A DNA stretch of 64,000 nucleotides from assembly GCA_963666475.2 (NCBI GenBank), contig OY762821.2:1-64000 (forward strand), in the 5' to 3' direction. Of this stretch, positions 15,683-25,246 are shown piece after piece. Each line of letters begins with the position of its first letter. The first letter of the stretch is position 1. Below the pieces are notes generated by a model that worked only from the letters and a program-made list of their open reading frames with translations, was not told the origin of the DNA and searched no databases. The DNA is from JBFHIZ01 sp963666475 (lineage in GTDB: Bacteria > Bacillota > Clostridia > Lachnospirales > Lachnospiraceae). A program made the position numbers and the translations under genes.

Positions 15683-17554
15683 ATGAAAAATATGAAATCG
15701 AAAGTGTTCAGGAGTCTTGTTTTTGCAATCTTTGCTATGTTGGCATTTACTATGCAATTTGAGACAGAAATTATTCAGTCAAACTATGCTTCTTTGCTTT
15801 CCTATTATAAAGATCGATTAACGGAATCTTTGTTTACATATCATTTTTCCTACTATTTTTTGATTCCACTTTTTGCGATGGGATTTTATTATGTAGAACA
15901 AAACATTGAGTCGGCAACAAAGAGTACAAAAATACTGGGAATGTTTTTTTCAGTTATGTATGTATTGGGAGTGTCGTTTCGCAGTATAAATTCTTGGGAC
16001 TACTATTTTTTAGATGTGATTAGTATTCTAAAATTCTTTGTTTCCGTTGTGGGATATTATATTATTTTTTTGGCAGTCATGAGATTGATTATTCATCGAA
16101 TGGATACTTCGACTATTGTGGAACATCAGGTCGGCGAACAGAATTTGCTTTCGAGAATTTTTAGCTTGAGACGTACAATGCCTGGACAGCTGTTTTTAGT
16201 CTGTGGATTGATTCTTGTTGCATGGTTACCGTTTCTTGTACTTAGCTACCCAGGTGGATTATGTGTGGATGTTTCAGCGCAAATTGAACAGGCTCTTGGG
16301 AATATGCCGTTTTCAACACAACATGCAATTCTATATACTTTATTTCTTAAATTATTTTTGACACTGGGACAGGGAGTATTTCATTCGTACGGAATTGGAC
16401 TTTTTATGGCAATTTGTTCTCAGACAATTATTTTTGCACTAGTTCTTTCGTATAGTATATATCGATTGATTCATATGAAAATCAAAAGAGGAGCAATTCT
16501 GGTTGTTTTTTTAATCTATTGCTTAGCACCGATTTACTCGAATCTTGCAACGACAGCGATTAAAGATACCTTGTATGGAGCTTTTTTATTTTGGTTTGTC
16601 ATTGAACTCGCAAGGATGTTGGTTGGAAGAAACGAATATGTTAAGAAAAAAAGAAATGTAGTTGTATTTATTACAAGTGCGATATTGATGATGCTTATGA
16701 GAAACAACGGAGTCTATGTTGGAATCATAACCTTTGTAATCATAGCGATCTATTTGTTGAGTAAAAAAATGAAATGGGGTCATATTCTTATTGTCTGCGT
16801 TGCACCTGTTGTTGGATATTTTTTGATTTCTAGTACACTAGCAATCGTTACCAACGCAAGCGGAACAAGTTCGCAAGAGATTTTGTCAATTCCATTCCAA
16901 CAGACGGCAAGATATATGACAGAATATCCACAAGATATTACGCAGAAAGAAATGGAACATTTGAATCAGGTATTTGCGGATGTTTGGAATCTTTCCAATC
17001 AATATGATCCAAATATATCGGATCCGATCAAACGATCATTTAATGTAGATGCCTCTCGACAGGATGTGGTTCGATATATCGGGAGTTGGGTTACAATGGG
17101 ACTCAGACATCCACTTGTTTATGTAGAAGCTTTCTTAAATCATGTTTATGGCTGGTTTGATCCTGGAACAAATAACTGGATTCGTTATCAGGCTCGCATG
17201 CCTATTTTCCCAACACCTGAAGTTTATGGGACACCGGATCTGCTCATGTACTATATTTATAATTTCTTAAATCGAATGCCAGTGATTGGATTACTGGAAA
17301 ATGTTGGCATCTATGTTTGGGGAATGCTGTTGATGTCAAATTATATTGTCATTCGGAGAAAGAAAGCATTGCTGTTGGGATTTGTTCCCTTATATGTAAG
17401 CCTACTGATTTGTGTGGCTTCACCAGCATTTTTTGACCATCCCCGTTATGGCCTTCCAATTATGGTCTGCATGCCTTTCTTATGGATTGTGGCCAGGTTG
17501 CTATTGGGAAGTGTCAAAAGAGACGTCAGTAAACATAAAGATATAACAGACTAA
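15683..17554 (+). CDS. Polytopic membrane protein, DUF6020/GT-C-like
   Basis: A 623-residue integral membrane protein with about twelve hydrophobic segments. A large loop begins LSYPGGLCVDVSAQIEQALG and continues with a conserved-looking FSTQHAILYTLF. This pattern recalls the DUF6020 family of putative GT-C glycosyltransferases, in which a YPG..D..Q loop is typical. The start at 15683 is preferred over 15653 because AAGGATG precedes it and the promoter lies too close to 15653. It leads a plus-strand run of glycan genes and is followed after 14 bases by an acyltransferase. The substrate is unknown. Confidence 0.72.
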   Translation: MKNMKSKVFRSLVFAIFAMLAFTMQFETEIIQSNYASLLSYYKDRLTESLFTYHFSYYFLIPLFAMGFYYVEQNIESATKSTKILGMFFSVMYVLGVSFRSINSWDYYFLDVISILKFFVSVVGYYIIFLAVMRLIIHRMDTSTIVEHQVGEQNLLSRIFSLRRTMPGQLFLVCGLILVAWLPFLVLSYPGGLCVDVSAQIEQALGNMPFSTQHAILYTLFLKLFLTLGQGVFHSYGIGLFMAICSQTIIFALVLSYSIYRLIHMKIKRGAILVVFLIYCLAPIYSNLATTAIKDTLYGAFLFWFVIELARMLVGRNEYVKKKRNVVVFITSAILMMLMRNNGVYVGIITFVIIAIYLLSKKMKWGHILIVCVAPVVGYFLISSTLAIVTNASGTSSQEILSIPFQQTARYMTEYPQDITQKEMEHLNQVFADVWNLSNQYDPNISDPIKRSFNVDASRQDVVRYIGSWVTMGLRHPLVYVEAFLNHVYGWFDPGTNNWIRYQARMPIFPTPEVYGTPDLLMYYIYNFLNRMPVIGLLENVGIYVWGMLLMSNYIVIRRKKALLLGFVPLYVSLLICVASPAFFDHPRYGLPIMVCMPFLWIVARLLLGSVKRDVSKHKDITD

Positions 17555-17568
17555 GTGTTGGAGGAAAC

Positions 17569-18615
17569 ATGAGCTTTGGTAAAAAAGATTCTTTAACTAT
17601 AAAAGGTGTGGCAATCATATTCATGCTTTTATACCATTTGTTTGCAGAACCATCGTTTTATGCGGGTTTTCAACTGGATTTTATGTTGCCAGAGAACTTG
17701 ATCGTATATCTGGCAAGTTTTGGAAATATTTGTGTTTCCATTTTCTTGTTGATCAGCGCATATGGTATTACAATTTCTTTGCGAAATGTCAATTCTTCTA
17801 GTGCTCTAGTAAAAAGAACTATGGTACGATTCGGGATATTGGTATTGCAGTTTTTGGTGATGTACCTGAGTATCTGGTTGATTTGGTTTTCAAAATTAAA
17901 GTATTCTTTGGCATATGGAACGGGAGTAAAAGGGATTATCTTTGGGGTGATTGATGCATTGGGATTTGCAGAAATTTTTCATACACCAACCTTATGTATG
18001 ACATGGTGGTATATGGGAGTTGCAATTATATGTATCTTCATGGTTCCCTTTCTGTTGCTTTTATATCGAAAAACAGGAATTGTAGTAATCGGTCTTTTTG
18101 CGATATTGCCCGTTGTTTTTTCTGTAGATTTTGCATATTATCGTTATTTCTTTGTGATGGTTCTGGGTGTGTGCGCGGCAGAGGGAAACTGGATCAATCA
18201 ATATAGGAATTGGAATATTGGGCGTATCAATCGTGTGTTAGTATCTGTTTTTCTTATGGTCATTGCTTTTTATGTATATTTGGATGAGACGATAAAAAGT
18301 ACCGTAAGCTATCTCTCGACAGGTGTTGTTGCACTTGTTTGGGTGATTGGACTTTATGTTTTGGTTGCAGGAGTACCAATTTTGTCGACTGTTCTGCAAT
18401 TCTTCGGAATGCACTCCATGAACATTTTCTTTTTTCACACGTTTATTTTTTTGATCCTATACCGTGATCAGATTTATGGATTAAGGCATCCGATACTGAT
18501 TTTCATAGTACTACTTGGTATCAGCACACTATATTCGGTGATGATTGAGTTTGTTAAGAGAAAACTAGCATTTTATAAATTAATTCAGTTTATAAAGGAG
18601 AAAAATAATGGATAA
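17569..18615 (+). CDS. Acyltransferase-3 family membrane O-acyltransferase
   Basis: A 348-residue polytopic protein of the acyltransferase-3 (OafA/NodX) family, which acetylates surface sugars. The N-terminal helix carries the family's histidine segment (IKGVAIIFMLLYHLF), and about ten transmembrane helices follow. GGAGGAAAC precedes the ATG. The end overlaps the next glycosyltransferase by 8 bases, so translation is coupled. No C-terminal SGNH domain is attached, unlike OafA. The acceptor is probably a glycan built by the neighbouring enzymes. Confidence 0.88.
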   Translation: MSFGKKDSLTIKGVAIIFMLLYHLFAEPSFYAGFQLDFMLPENLIVYLASFGNICVSIFLLISAYGITISLRNVNSSSALVKRTMVRFGILVLQFLVMYLSIWLIWFSKLKYSLAYGTGVKGIIFGVIDALGFAEIFHTPTLCMTWWYMGVAIICIFMVPFLLLLYRKTGIVVIGLFAILPVVFSVDFAYYRYFFVMVLGVCAAEGNWINQYRNWNIGRINRVLVSVFLMVIAFYVYLDETIKSTVSYLSTGVVALVWVIGLYVLVAGVPILSTVLQFFGMHSMNIFFFHTFIFLILYRDQIYGLRHPILIFIVLLGISTLYSVMIEFVKRKLAFYKLIQFIKEKNNG

Positions 18616-19546
18616 GATTGCACTACTGATTCCGTGCTACAACGAAGAAGCTACCATCGGGAAAGTTTTAGCGGATGCTAAAAAATATATTCCAGAAGCA
18701 ATCGTATATGTATACGATAATAATTCAACAGATAAAACTGCAGAAATTGCCATAGAGGCAGGTGCAGTAGTTAGAAAAGAACATCTTCAAGGGAAGGGAA
18801 ATGTGATTCGGAGAATGTTTCGTGAAGTCGAAGCGGAGTGTTATTTGATGATTGATGGAGATGACACTTATCCTTTGGAATATGCAGCACAAATGTCCAA
18901 ACTCATATTGGATAGCAATGCTGACATGGTTATTGGAGATCGATTGTCTTCTACCTATTTTATGGAAAACAAACGGCGTTTTCATAATTTTGGAAATTCG
19001 CTCGTACGTGCGGTGATTAATCAGTTGTTTAAAAGCAGAATCAAAGATATTATGACTGGATATCGTGCATTTTCCTATGCGTTTGTAAAAACCTTTCCGG
19101 TATTATCGAAAGGGTTTGAGATTGAGACGGAAATGACCATTCACGCGGTGTTCAATAATATGCAAATTGAGAATGTCGTTGTAGAATATCGAGACAGACC
19201 AGAAGGCAGTGAATCGAAATTAAATACGGTAGGAGACGGTGTCAAGGTGTTGGGCATGATTGTGAAGCTTTGTAAGAATTATCGTCCATTTGCTTTCTTT
19301 AATGCGATTGCAGCAATTTTATCTTTGATTGCCATTGGTTTTTTTGTTCCAATTCTGATTACATATTTTGAAATAGGATTAGTTCCAAGGTATCCAACTT
19401 TATTTATGTGCTGTTTTATTGAATTGGTTGCTATCCAGGCTTTCTTTTCTGGACTAATTTTATCCAATATGACGTCAAAGAATCGACGAGATTTTGAAAT
19501 CAGCCTTTTGCAAGTGGACCATAATAAGAAAACACTACAGAAATAA
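18608..19546 (+). CDS. GT2 glycosyltransferase with C-terminal membrane helices
   Basis: A 312-residue GT-A family 2 enzyme resembling dolichol/polyprenyl-phosphate sugar transferases. Residues 1-225 hold the catalytic domain: LIPCYNEE, the DNNSTD turn, the metal-binding DGDDTYP and a later EIETEMTIHA. Two or three C-terminal transmembrane helices (about 232-300) anchor it. It likely loads a sugar onto a lipid phosphate for use by a GT-C enzyme nearby. It overlaps the acyltransferase gene by 8 bases and precedes pseF by 10. Confidence 0.88.
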   Translation: MDKIALLIPCYNEEATIGKVLADAKKYIPEAIVYVYDNNSTDKTAEIAIEAGAVVRKEHLQGKGNVIRRMFREVEAECYLMIDGDDTYPLEYAAQMSKLILDSNADMVIGDRLSSTYFMENKRRFHNFGNSLVRAVINQLFKSRIKDIMTGYRAFSYAFVKTFPVLSKGFEIETEMTIHAVFNNMQIENVVVEYRDRPEGSESKLNTVGDGVKVLGMIVKLCKNYRPFAFFNAIAAILSLIAIGFFVPILITYFEIGLVPRYPTLFMCCFIELVAIQAFFSGLILSNMTSKNRRDFEISLLQVDHNKKTLQK

Positions 19547-19556
19547 GAGGTCATAT

Positions 19557-20249
19557 ATGAAAACATTAGCAATTATTACAGCTAGAGGTGGTAGTAAGCG
19601 AATACCTAAAAAAAATATCAAAGAATTTTTAGGGAGACCCATTATAGAATATTCAATTGAAGCGGCCTTGCAATCCGGTGCATTTGATGAGGTTATGGTA
19701 TCCACAGATGATGCTGAAATCGCTGGTATTGCAAAACATGCAGGAGCGCACGTACCATTTCTTCGTAGTGAAGAAAATGCAAACGATTATGCGACGACTG
19801 CAGATGTGATTGAAGAAGTTCTTTTGGCTTATCAGGGAAGGGGTATGCAGTTTACACACATTTGCTGTATTTATCCTACGGCACCTTTCATTACGCCGGA
19901 ACGTTTAAAATTTGCTATGGATGAGTTGATTTCAAGTGAAGCTGGTAGTGTGATACCAGTTGTTCCATTTTCGTTTCCAGTACAAAGAGGATGTGTAATT
20001 CAAGATGGAAAGCTTGCGATGAAATGGCCACAGCATGCGCAGTCAAGATCGCAGGACTTGGAAAAAATGTATCATGATAGTGGGCAGTTTTATGCACTGC
20101 ACGTGGAATCTTTTTTAAAAGAAAAAACAGTATTTATGAAACATACCGTTCCGATGATTCTGTCAGAAATGGAAGTGCAGGATATTGATACCATTGATGA
20201 CTGGAATCTTGCTGAACAAAAATATCGTTACATCAATAGAAACAAATAG
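19557..20249 (+). CDS. pseF: Pseudaminic acid cytidylyltransferase
   Basis: A 230-residue CMP-sugar synthetase that activates a nonulosonic acid with CTP. The N-terminal nucleotide motif is ARGGSKRIPKKN and a DDAEIA segment follows. The gene is grouped with pseI and pseG, which identifies the sugar as pseudaminic acid rather than sialic or legionaminic acid. The start at 19557 has AGAGG upstream and begins at the canonical MKTLAIITARGGS. An in-frame ATG at 19494 lies inside the previous gene and is less likely. Confidence 0.9.
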   Translation: MKTLAIITARGGSKRIPKKNIKEFLGRPIIEYSIEAALQSGAFDEVMVSTDDAEIAGIAKHAGAHVPFLRSEENANDYATTADVIEEVLLAYQGRGMQFTHICCIYPTAPFITPERLKFAMDELISSEAGSVIPVVPFSFPVQRGCVIQDGKLAMKWPQHAQSRSQDLEKMYHDSGQFYALHVESFLKEKTVFMKHTVPMILSEMEVQDIDTIDDWNLAEQKYRYINRNK

Positions 20250-20274
20250 TTGATTTAGAAAAGTAGGGAAATTC

Positions 20275-21354
20275 ATGGATAAACAAAATAAGCAACAGCA
20301 TTTCGAAATAAATGGAAGAACAATTGGTGACGGCATGCCTGCATATATTATCGCAGAGATGTCTGCAAATCATGCGGGTAGTATCGAACGTGCAAAGGAG
20401 ATCATTCGTGCAGCAAAAGAAGCGGGAGCAGATTGCGTAAAGATACAAACATATACGCCGGACACCATAACAATCGATTGTGACGCGGAATATTTTCAAG
20501 TGAAAAAAGGAACTTGGGAAGGCGAAAATCTGTATTCTTTATACGGGAAAGCATTTACCCCATGGGAATGGCACCAAGAATTGTTTGATGAGGCGGCTAG
20601 AGTCGGGATTGATTTCTTTTCCACTCCTTTTGATGAGACGGCAGTAGAACTTTTGGAGTCCTGTGGTGCTTCATTTTATAAGATTGCTTCTTTTGAATTG
20701 ATTGATCTTCCTTTGTTGCGTTATGTGGCATCCAAAGGGAAACCGATGATCGTTTCGACTGGAATGGGATCTGAGGAAGAAATTAAAGAAGCAGTAGAGG
20801 CAATATACGAAACTGGAAATACGCAACTAGCAATCCTGAAATGTCAGAGTGCTTATCCAGCAGTACCGTCAGATATGCACTTGGCTACCATTCAGGATTT
20901 AAAACAAAAATACCAAATACCAGTAGGGCTTTCCGATCATTCCATGGGAAATCTTGGGGCAACGACGGCAGTCGCATGTGGAGCAAATATTATAGAGAAA
21001 CATTTTTGTATCAGTCGTGAGATCGAGAACCCTGACGCTTCCTTTTCTATGACAAAAGAGGAATTTGCACAGATGGTAAGTGAAATTCGTAATGTGGAAG
21101 CAGCAATTGGAACGATTGAATATGGGGTCACAAAACAGGAAGAGTCAAACTATGTTTTTCGGCGATCTTTATTTGTTGTTGAAGATATGAAGGCAGGAGA
21201 TATTCTCACAAAAGAGAATATGAGAAGTATTCGGCCAGGTTATGGAATGTCCCCAAAATACTACGAGGATGTTTTGGGATACAAAGTTGTTCGAGACATG
21301 AAACGTGGAACTCCACTTCTTTTTTCTGATTTGGATAATTGGAGAGCGAAATGA
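20275..21354 (+). CDS. pseI: Pseudaminic acid synthase
   Basis: A 359-residue NeuB-family enzyme condensing phosphoenolpyruvate with 2,4-diacetamido-2,4,6-trideoxy-altrose to give pseudaminic acid. The N-terminal TIM barrel shows AEMSANHAG, DCVKIQTYTPDT and the metal-binding LSDHSMG/EKHFCI region. The C-terminal SAF (antifreeze-like) domain spans about residues 295-355. AGTAGGGAAA precedes the ATG. Its TGA overlaps the pseG ATG (ATGA), so the two are translationally coupled. Confidence 0.93.
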   Translation: MDKQNKQQHFEINGRTIGDGMPAYIIAEMSANHAGSIERAKEIIRAAKEAGADCVKIQTYTPDTITIDCDAEYFQVKKGTWEGENLYSLYGKAFTPWEWHQELFDEAARVGIDFFSTPFDETAVELLESCGASFYKIASFELIDLPLLRYVASKGKPMIVSTGMGSEEEIKEAVEAIYETGNTQLAILKCQSAYPAVPSDMHLATIQDLKQKYQIPVGLSDHSMGNLGATTAVACGANIIEKHFCISREIENPDASFSMTKEEFAQMVSEIRNVEAAIGTIEYGVTKQEESNYVFRRSLFVVEDMKAGDILTKENMRSIRPGYGMSPKYYEDVLGYKVVRDMKRGTPLLFSDLDNWRAK

Positions 21355-22400
21355 TTTTGATACGTACGGATGGAAACAATGAAATAGGGACCGGACATGT
21401 GATGCGTTGTCTTTCTATTGCGGCACAAGCAGAAAGAAAAGAAGACGTACTATTTGTGGTTGCAGACGATCGTAGTGCCGAACTTGTTTTAAAAAAAGGG
21501 TTTCCTTGTGTGGTTTTGAATACGGACTATACAAATATGGAAGCAGAACTCCCACTTTTGTTTGAATTGATTCGAAAAATGAACAGTAAGAAAATATTGG
21601 TGGATTCTTATCAGATTACGGAAGAATACTTAATGAAGTTATCTTCTCAAGTTTCAGTATGTTTGATCGAGGATTTTATGACAACTTCTCATTCTGTCGA
21701 TGTGTTAGTAAATTATAATATTTATGCAGATTCAGAGGCGTATCAAACACTTTATCAAATGGAATTGAAGAGGCGTCAGATGCAGTTATTGCTAGGGGCA
21801 GAGTATTCACCACTAAGAGAGCAATTTCAGGAAGTAACATATACAGTAAATGAACAAGTTCGAAATGTTTTGATTACGACAGGAGGTTCGGATCCATTAC
21901 AAATGGGTGTCCGAATTTTGAAGGAGATGCTCCAAAAATATGAATCTAGAGAATTATCTTATCATATATTGAGCGGAATCTTTGATCGTAGTAAAGAAGA
22001 GCTTTATCAAATTGCAAGTCGAAATAAGCAGGTTACGGTTCATGAAAATGTAACAGAAATGGCAGAATTGATGAAGTCTTGTGATATCGCTATTTCGGCA
22101 GCAGGTACAACCATGTACGAATTGTCTGCCGTAGGAATTCCAACCATCGCATATGCTTTTGTAGACAATCAGGATCAAGTCGCCGAAGAGTTTGCAAAAG
22201 AGCATATGGCGTTGTATGCTGGGGGGTCAAAAACAGACGATGTGATGCGACTACATGACATAATCAAAGCATTTGAAAGGATGCTTGATGATTATGATTT
22301 ACGATGCGAACTTCACATGGAAATGAAAAAACACGTGGATGGAGCTGGAGCAAGAAAAATATATCATACTCTTTATGGAGGGAACAAAATTGAAACTTAG
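21351..22400 (+). CDS. pseG: UDP-2,4-diacetamido-2,4,6-trideoxy-altropyranose hydrolase
   Basis: A 349-residue GT-B-fold sugar-nucleotide hydrolase that releases UDP before the PseI reaction. The start MILIRTDGNNEIGTGHVMRC is the PseG signature including the catalytic histidine region. The later TTGGSDP and ISAAGTTMYELSAVG match the UDP-binding half. The start is the ATG at 21351 in the ATGA overlap with pseI, with GGAGAG upstream. The PseH-type acetyltransferase sometimes fused to PseG is absent here; a free GNAT at 15052 may replace it. PseB and PseC are not in the window. Confidence 0.92.
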   Translation: MILIRTDGNNEIGTGHVMRCLSIAAQAERKEDVLFVVADDRSAELVLKKGFPCVVLNTDYTNMEAELPLLFELIRKMNSKKILVDSYQITEEYLMKLSSQVSVCLIEDFMTTSHSVDVLVNYNIYADSEAYQTLYQMELKRRQMQLLLGAEYSPLREQFQEVTYTVNEQVRNVLITTGGSDPLQMGVRILKEMLQKYESRELSYHILSGIFDRSKEELYQIASRNKQVTVHENVTEMAELMKSCDIAISAAGTTMYELSAVGIPTIAYAFVDNQDQVAEEFAKEHMALYAGGSKTDDVMRLHDIIKAFERMLDDYDLRCELHMEMKKHVDGAGARKIYHTLYGGNKIET

Positions 22401-23412
22401 TATTATCGTTCCTGTCTTCAATATGGAAGAAGGAGGAAAGCTTGAATATTGTATACGATCAATTGCGGCACAAACTTGTGAGGATTTTGAAATTCTCGCC
22501 ATCGATGATGCAAGTACCGATCAATCCTATGAAATTCTTGTAGAACTCCAGAAAGAATTTCCTACGTTGCTTCGGATACATCGTTCGGAAGAGAATCGCA
22601 AACAGGGTGGAGCGAGAAACATTGGAATGCGATTAGCGAAAGGTGAATGGTTTGGGTTTGTGGATTCAGATGACTGGATTGCGCCACAGATGTATGAAAG
22701 GATGCTGCAAAAAGCTCATGAGACTGGTGCTGATGTTGTGGGTTGCAATTATTCCATCTGTTATGAGCAAACGATGCGCCCCGGTGTTATGATTCAGGTC
22801 AACAATGATCGACAGACAGGGATATTGGGGGAAGAACAATATCGAGAGTTGATATTAAGTCCGGGAAGTATGGTTGTCAAAATTTATAAACGTGAGATCG
22901 TGATGAAAAAGGGACTTTTTTTCCCGGAACATATTTTCTATGAAGACAATGCAATGAGTTCTATTTGGATGCTTGAGGCAAAGCATTTTGAAAGGATCGA
23001 TGAACCTTTTTATTATTATTATCAAGTGAACAATTCGACCGTGCACCATATCACTAGAAAAAAGTGTGAGGACCGTATGACCGCTATGAATTATTTGATT
23101 GAAAAAGCAGAAGAGGACGGTCATTATGAAAAATATAAAAAAGAATTTGAATATAAATTTGCGGAATTATATTTAAAAAATACGATTTTCGGATTTCTTC
23201 AGGCCGGGCTCTCTCGTTCGTTATCATTTAGTAAGAAAATGAGAAGAGGGATGCTTGAGAGATTTCCGAATTTCCAAGAAAATGAGTATTATCAGAAACA
23301 TACAAACGAAGAAGAAAAAAGATTGTTGTCATATTTGATGATGTCCCCACTTTACTTTGTATGTTATTATAAATTGCTATGGGCTTATCGTGGTTTGAAA
23401 AAGAGGAAATAG
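22390..23412 (+). CDS. GT2 glycosyltransferase (probable TTG start)
   Basis: A family 2 glycosyltransferase of about 340 residues. It begins LKLSIIVPVFN, followed by LAIDDASTDQS and a GFVDSDDW metal/nucleotide motif. The C-terminal part is basic and hydrophobic, suited to membrane contact. I favour TTG at 22390 because GGAGGG lies about 6 bases upstream and the protein then starts at the usual position. In-frame ATGs at 22375 and 22339 exist without good sites. It overlaps pseG by 11 bases, which hints that it may transfer pseudaminic acid or work on the same repeat unit. The donor is unproven. Confidence 0.83.
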   Translation: MKLSIIVPVFNMEEGGKLEYCIRSIAAQTCEDFEILAIDDASTDQSYEILVELQKEFPTLLRIHRSEENRKQGGARNIGMRLAKGEWFGFVDSDDWIAPQMYERMLQKAHETGADVVGCNYSICYEQTMRPGVMIQVNNDRQTGILGEEQYRELILSPGSMVVKIYKREIVMKKGLFFPEHIFYEDNAMSSIWMLEAKHFERIDEPFYYYYQVNNSTVHHITRKKCEDRMTAMNYLIEKAEEDGHYEKYKKEFEYKFAELYLKNTIFGFLQAGLSRSLSFSKKMRRGMLERFPNFQENEYYQKHTNEEEKRLLSYLMMSPLYFVCYYKLLWAYRGLKKRK

Positions 23413-23447
23413 GCACGACATGCAAATAAAGAAAGGCAGTATGAAAG

Positions 23448-25184
23448 ATGATTAAAAAAATTGGCGTCATGCTAAGCAAAAAACAAAAAATTCAAATGCT
23501 GGGAATTGTTTTACTCATGTTTATTGGGGCAATGCTTGAGACAGGAGCCATCCTATTGTTGGCACAGGGACTTACACTGATGACAAAACCGAGTATCGTG
23601 GAAGAACCTGATTCTATGATGCATGAGGTTTATCATATATTGGATTTTCAAAATATTCACACGTTCCTGGCTTTTATTATGTTGGGAACCATTGCGGCAT
23701 ATGTGATTAAGAACGCTTTTTTGCTGTTGCAAAATATTGTGCAATATAAATTTATTTATACCAATCAATTTTCGACGTCAGAGCGTATGATGATCAACTA
23801 TATCAAAAGACCTTATGAGTTTTATTTAAATGCGGACACTGCAGTCATTCAAAGATCCATAACATCAGATGTAAATAATACCTATGCTTATCTTCTGGCA
23901 CTTTTACAGCTGATGTCAGAGGTTATCGTATTTGCAGTGATTGCAGTATATCTTGTGCTTTCCGTAAAGTCCTATATGATTTTGGTTTTGGCGGGTGTAC
24001 TGGTGATGATTATCTGGATGATTAAAGTCATCTTAAAGCCGATTCTTGAAAAAGCGGGTAAAGATAATCAGGATTATTACAGTAGTTTGTTTAAATGGAT
24101 CAACCAATCGGTAACTGGAATTAAAGAGGTGAAAATTGGAAATCGTGAAAAATTCTTTGTAGAACAGTATCGGGAATATGGACATGGATATGTCAATGCA
24201 GTTCAAAAATATAGCATTTTGACAGGAACCCCACGTCTTCTAATTGAGACGGTGTCGATTGCAGGGATGCTATTATTTATGCTAGCCCAGATCAATTCGG
24301 GAGAGAATCTGGCAGATTTACTTCCGGTGTTGGGTGCGTTTGGTGCGGCAGCAATGCGTATTATCCCTAGTGCGAATCGAATTAATACGTATTTGACCAG
24401 TCTTTCTTTCTTAAAGACCTTTGTTTTAAATGTCAGCGACCACTTGCAAGATGAAATCACAGGGGATAATGTAAATACGGATTCATTAGAAGTTCCAAAG
24501 GAACGCATGCCAGTAAAACAAAAAATCGAGTTAAAAAATATCACGTTTTCATACCCAAATACAACGAAATATATTTTTGATCATGCAAACTGTGAGATTC
24601 CCATTGGTTCTGCAGTCGGAATTGTCGGAACATCGGGAGCAGGAAAGTCCACGATTGTAGACGTGCTTTTAGGACTGTTAAAGGTTCAAAACGGAGAAGT
24701 TCTTGCAGATGGAATCAATGTGATGTCAGATTATCGTAAATGGTTGAAAAACGTGGGATATATTCCACAGAATATTTTTATGATGGATGATACCATACGA
24801 AAAAATGTGGCCTTTGGAGTAAAAGAAGAAGAGATTGACGACGAGAGAATTTGGCAGGTGTTAAGAGATGCACAACTGGATGAGTTTGTAAAAAAACTTC
24901 CAGAAGGGCTAGATACCGGAATTGGTGAGCGAGGAATTCGTATTTCTGGTGGACAAAGACAACGTATTGGGATTGCCAGAGCTCTATACGATGATCCGGA
25001 AGTTTTGGTTCTGGATGAGGCGACGTCTGCATTAGACAATGATACAGAAGCTGCAATTATGGAATCCATCAATAAGCTGCATGGAGAGAAAACTTTGGTT
25101 ATTATTGCACACCGACTACAGACAATTGAGAACTGTGATTTGGTTTATCGAGTGGAAGATGGACAAATTCTAAGAACCCGATAA
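23448..25184 (+). CDS. ABC exporter/lipid-linked glycan flippase (PglK/MsbA type)
   Basis: A 578-residue full-length half-transporter: six transmembrane helices in residues 1-330, then an ATPase domain. The ATPase has Walker A GTSGAGKST, signature ISGGQRQRIGIARAL, Walker B VLVLDEATSALD and H-loop IIAHRLQT. In glycan loci such genes (PglK-like) flip undecaprenyl-linked oligosaccharides. It lies directly after pse and GT genes and before a new promoter. That suggests it closes a unit making one short lipid-linked glycan. Drug or lipid export is the alternative. Confidence 0.85.
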   Translation: MIKKIGVMLSKKQKIQMLGIVLLMFIGAMLETGAILLLAQGLTLMTKPSIVEEPDSMMHEVYHILDFQNIHTFLAFIMLGTIAAYVIKNAFLLLQNIVQYKFIYTNQFSTSERMMINYIKRPYEFYLNADTAVIQRSITSDVNNTYAYLLALLQLMSEVIVFAVIAVYLVLSVKSYMILVLAGVLVMIIWMIKVILKPILEKAGKDNQDYYSSLFKWINQSVTGIKEVKIGNREKFFVEQYREYGHGYVNAVQKYSILTGTPRLLIETVSIAGMLLFMLAQINSGENLADLLPVLGAFGAAAMRIIPSANRINTYLTSLSFLKTFVLNVSDHLQDEITGDNVNTDSLEVPKERMPVKQKIELKNITFSYPNTTKYIFDHANCEIPIGSAVGIVGTSGAGKSTIVDVLLGLLKVQNGEVLADGINVMSDYRKWLKNVGYIPQNIFMMDDTIRKNVAFGVKEEEIDDERIWQVLRDAQLDEFVKKLPEGLDTGIGERGIRISGGQRQRIGIARALYDDPEVLVLDEATSALDNDTEAAIMESINKLHGEKTLVIIAHRLQTIENCDLVYRVEDGQILRTR

Positions 25185-25186
25185 GT

Positions 25187-25215
25187 TAGACTTGAGAAAA
25201 GGCTTGTGTTATAAT
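25187..25215 (+). promoter_or_regulatory. Promoter of the Gtr cassette
   Basis: TAGACT (25187-25192) and perfect TATAAT (25210-25215), spacer 17, with a TGT extension before the -10. It begins two bases after the flippase stop codon and lies about 30 bases before the GtrII-like gene. Confidence 0.72.
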
Positions 25216-25246
25216 AAATTGTTATATATTTTTTGTAAAGGTGTAT

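Noticed and set aside
20275..21354. Sialic or legionaminic acid synthase (NeuB/LegI)
   Set aside because: The neighbour is PseG, not a NeuC-type epimerase, and the N-terminal pattern fits PseI.
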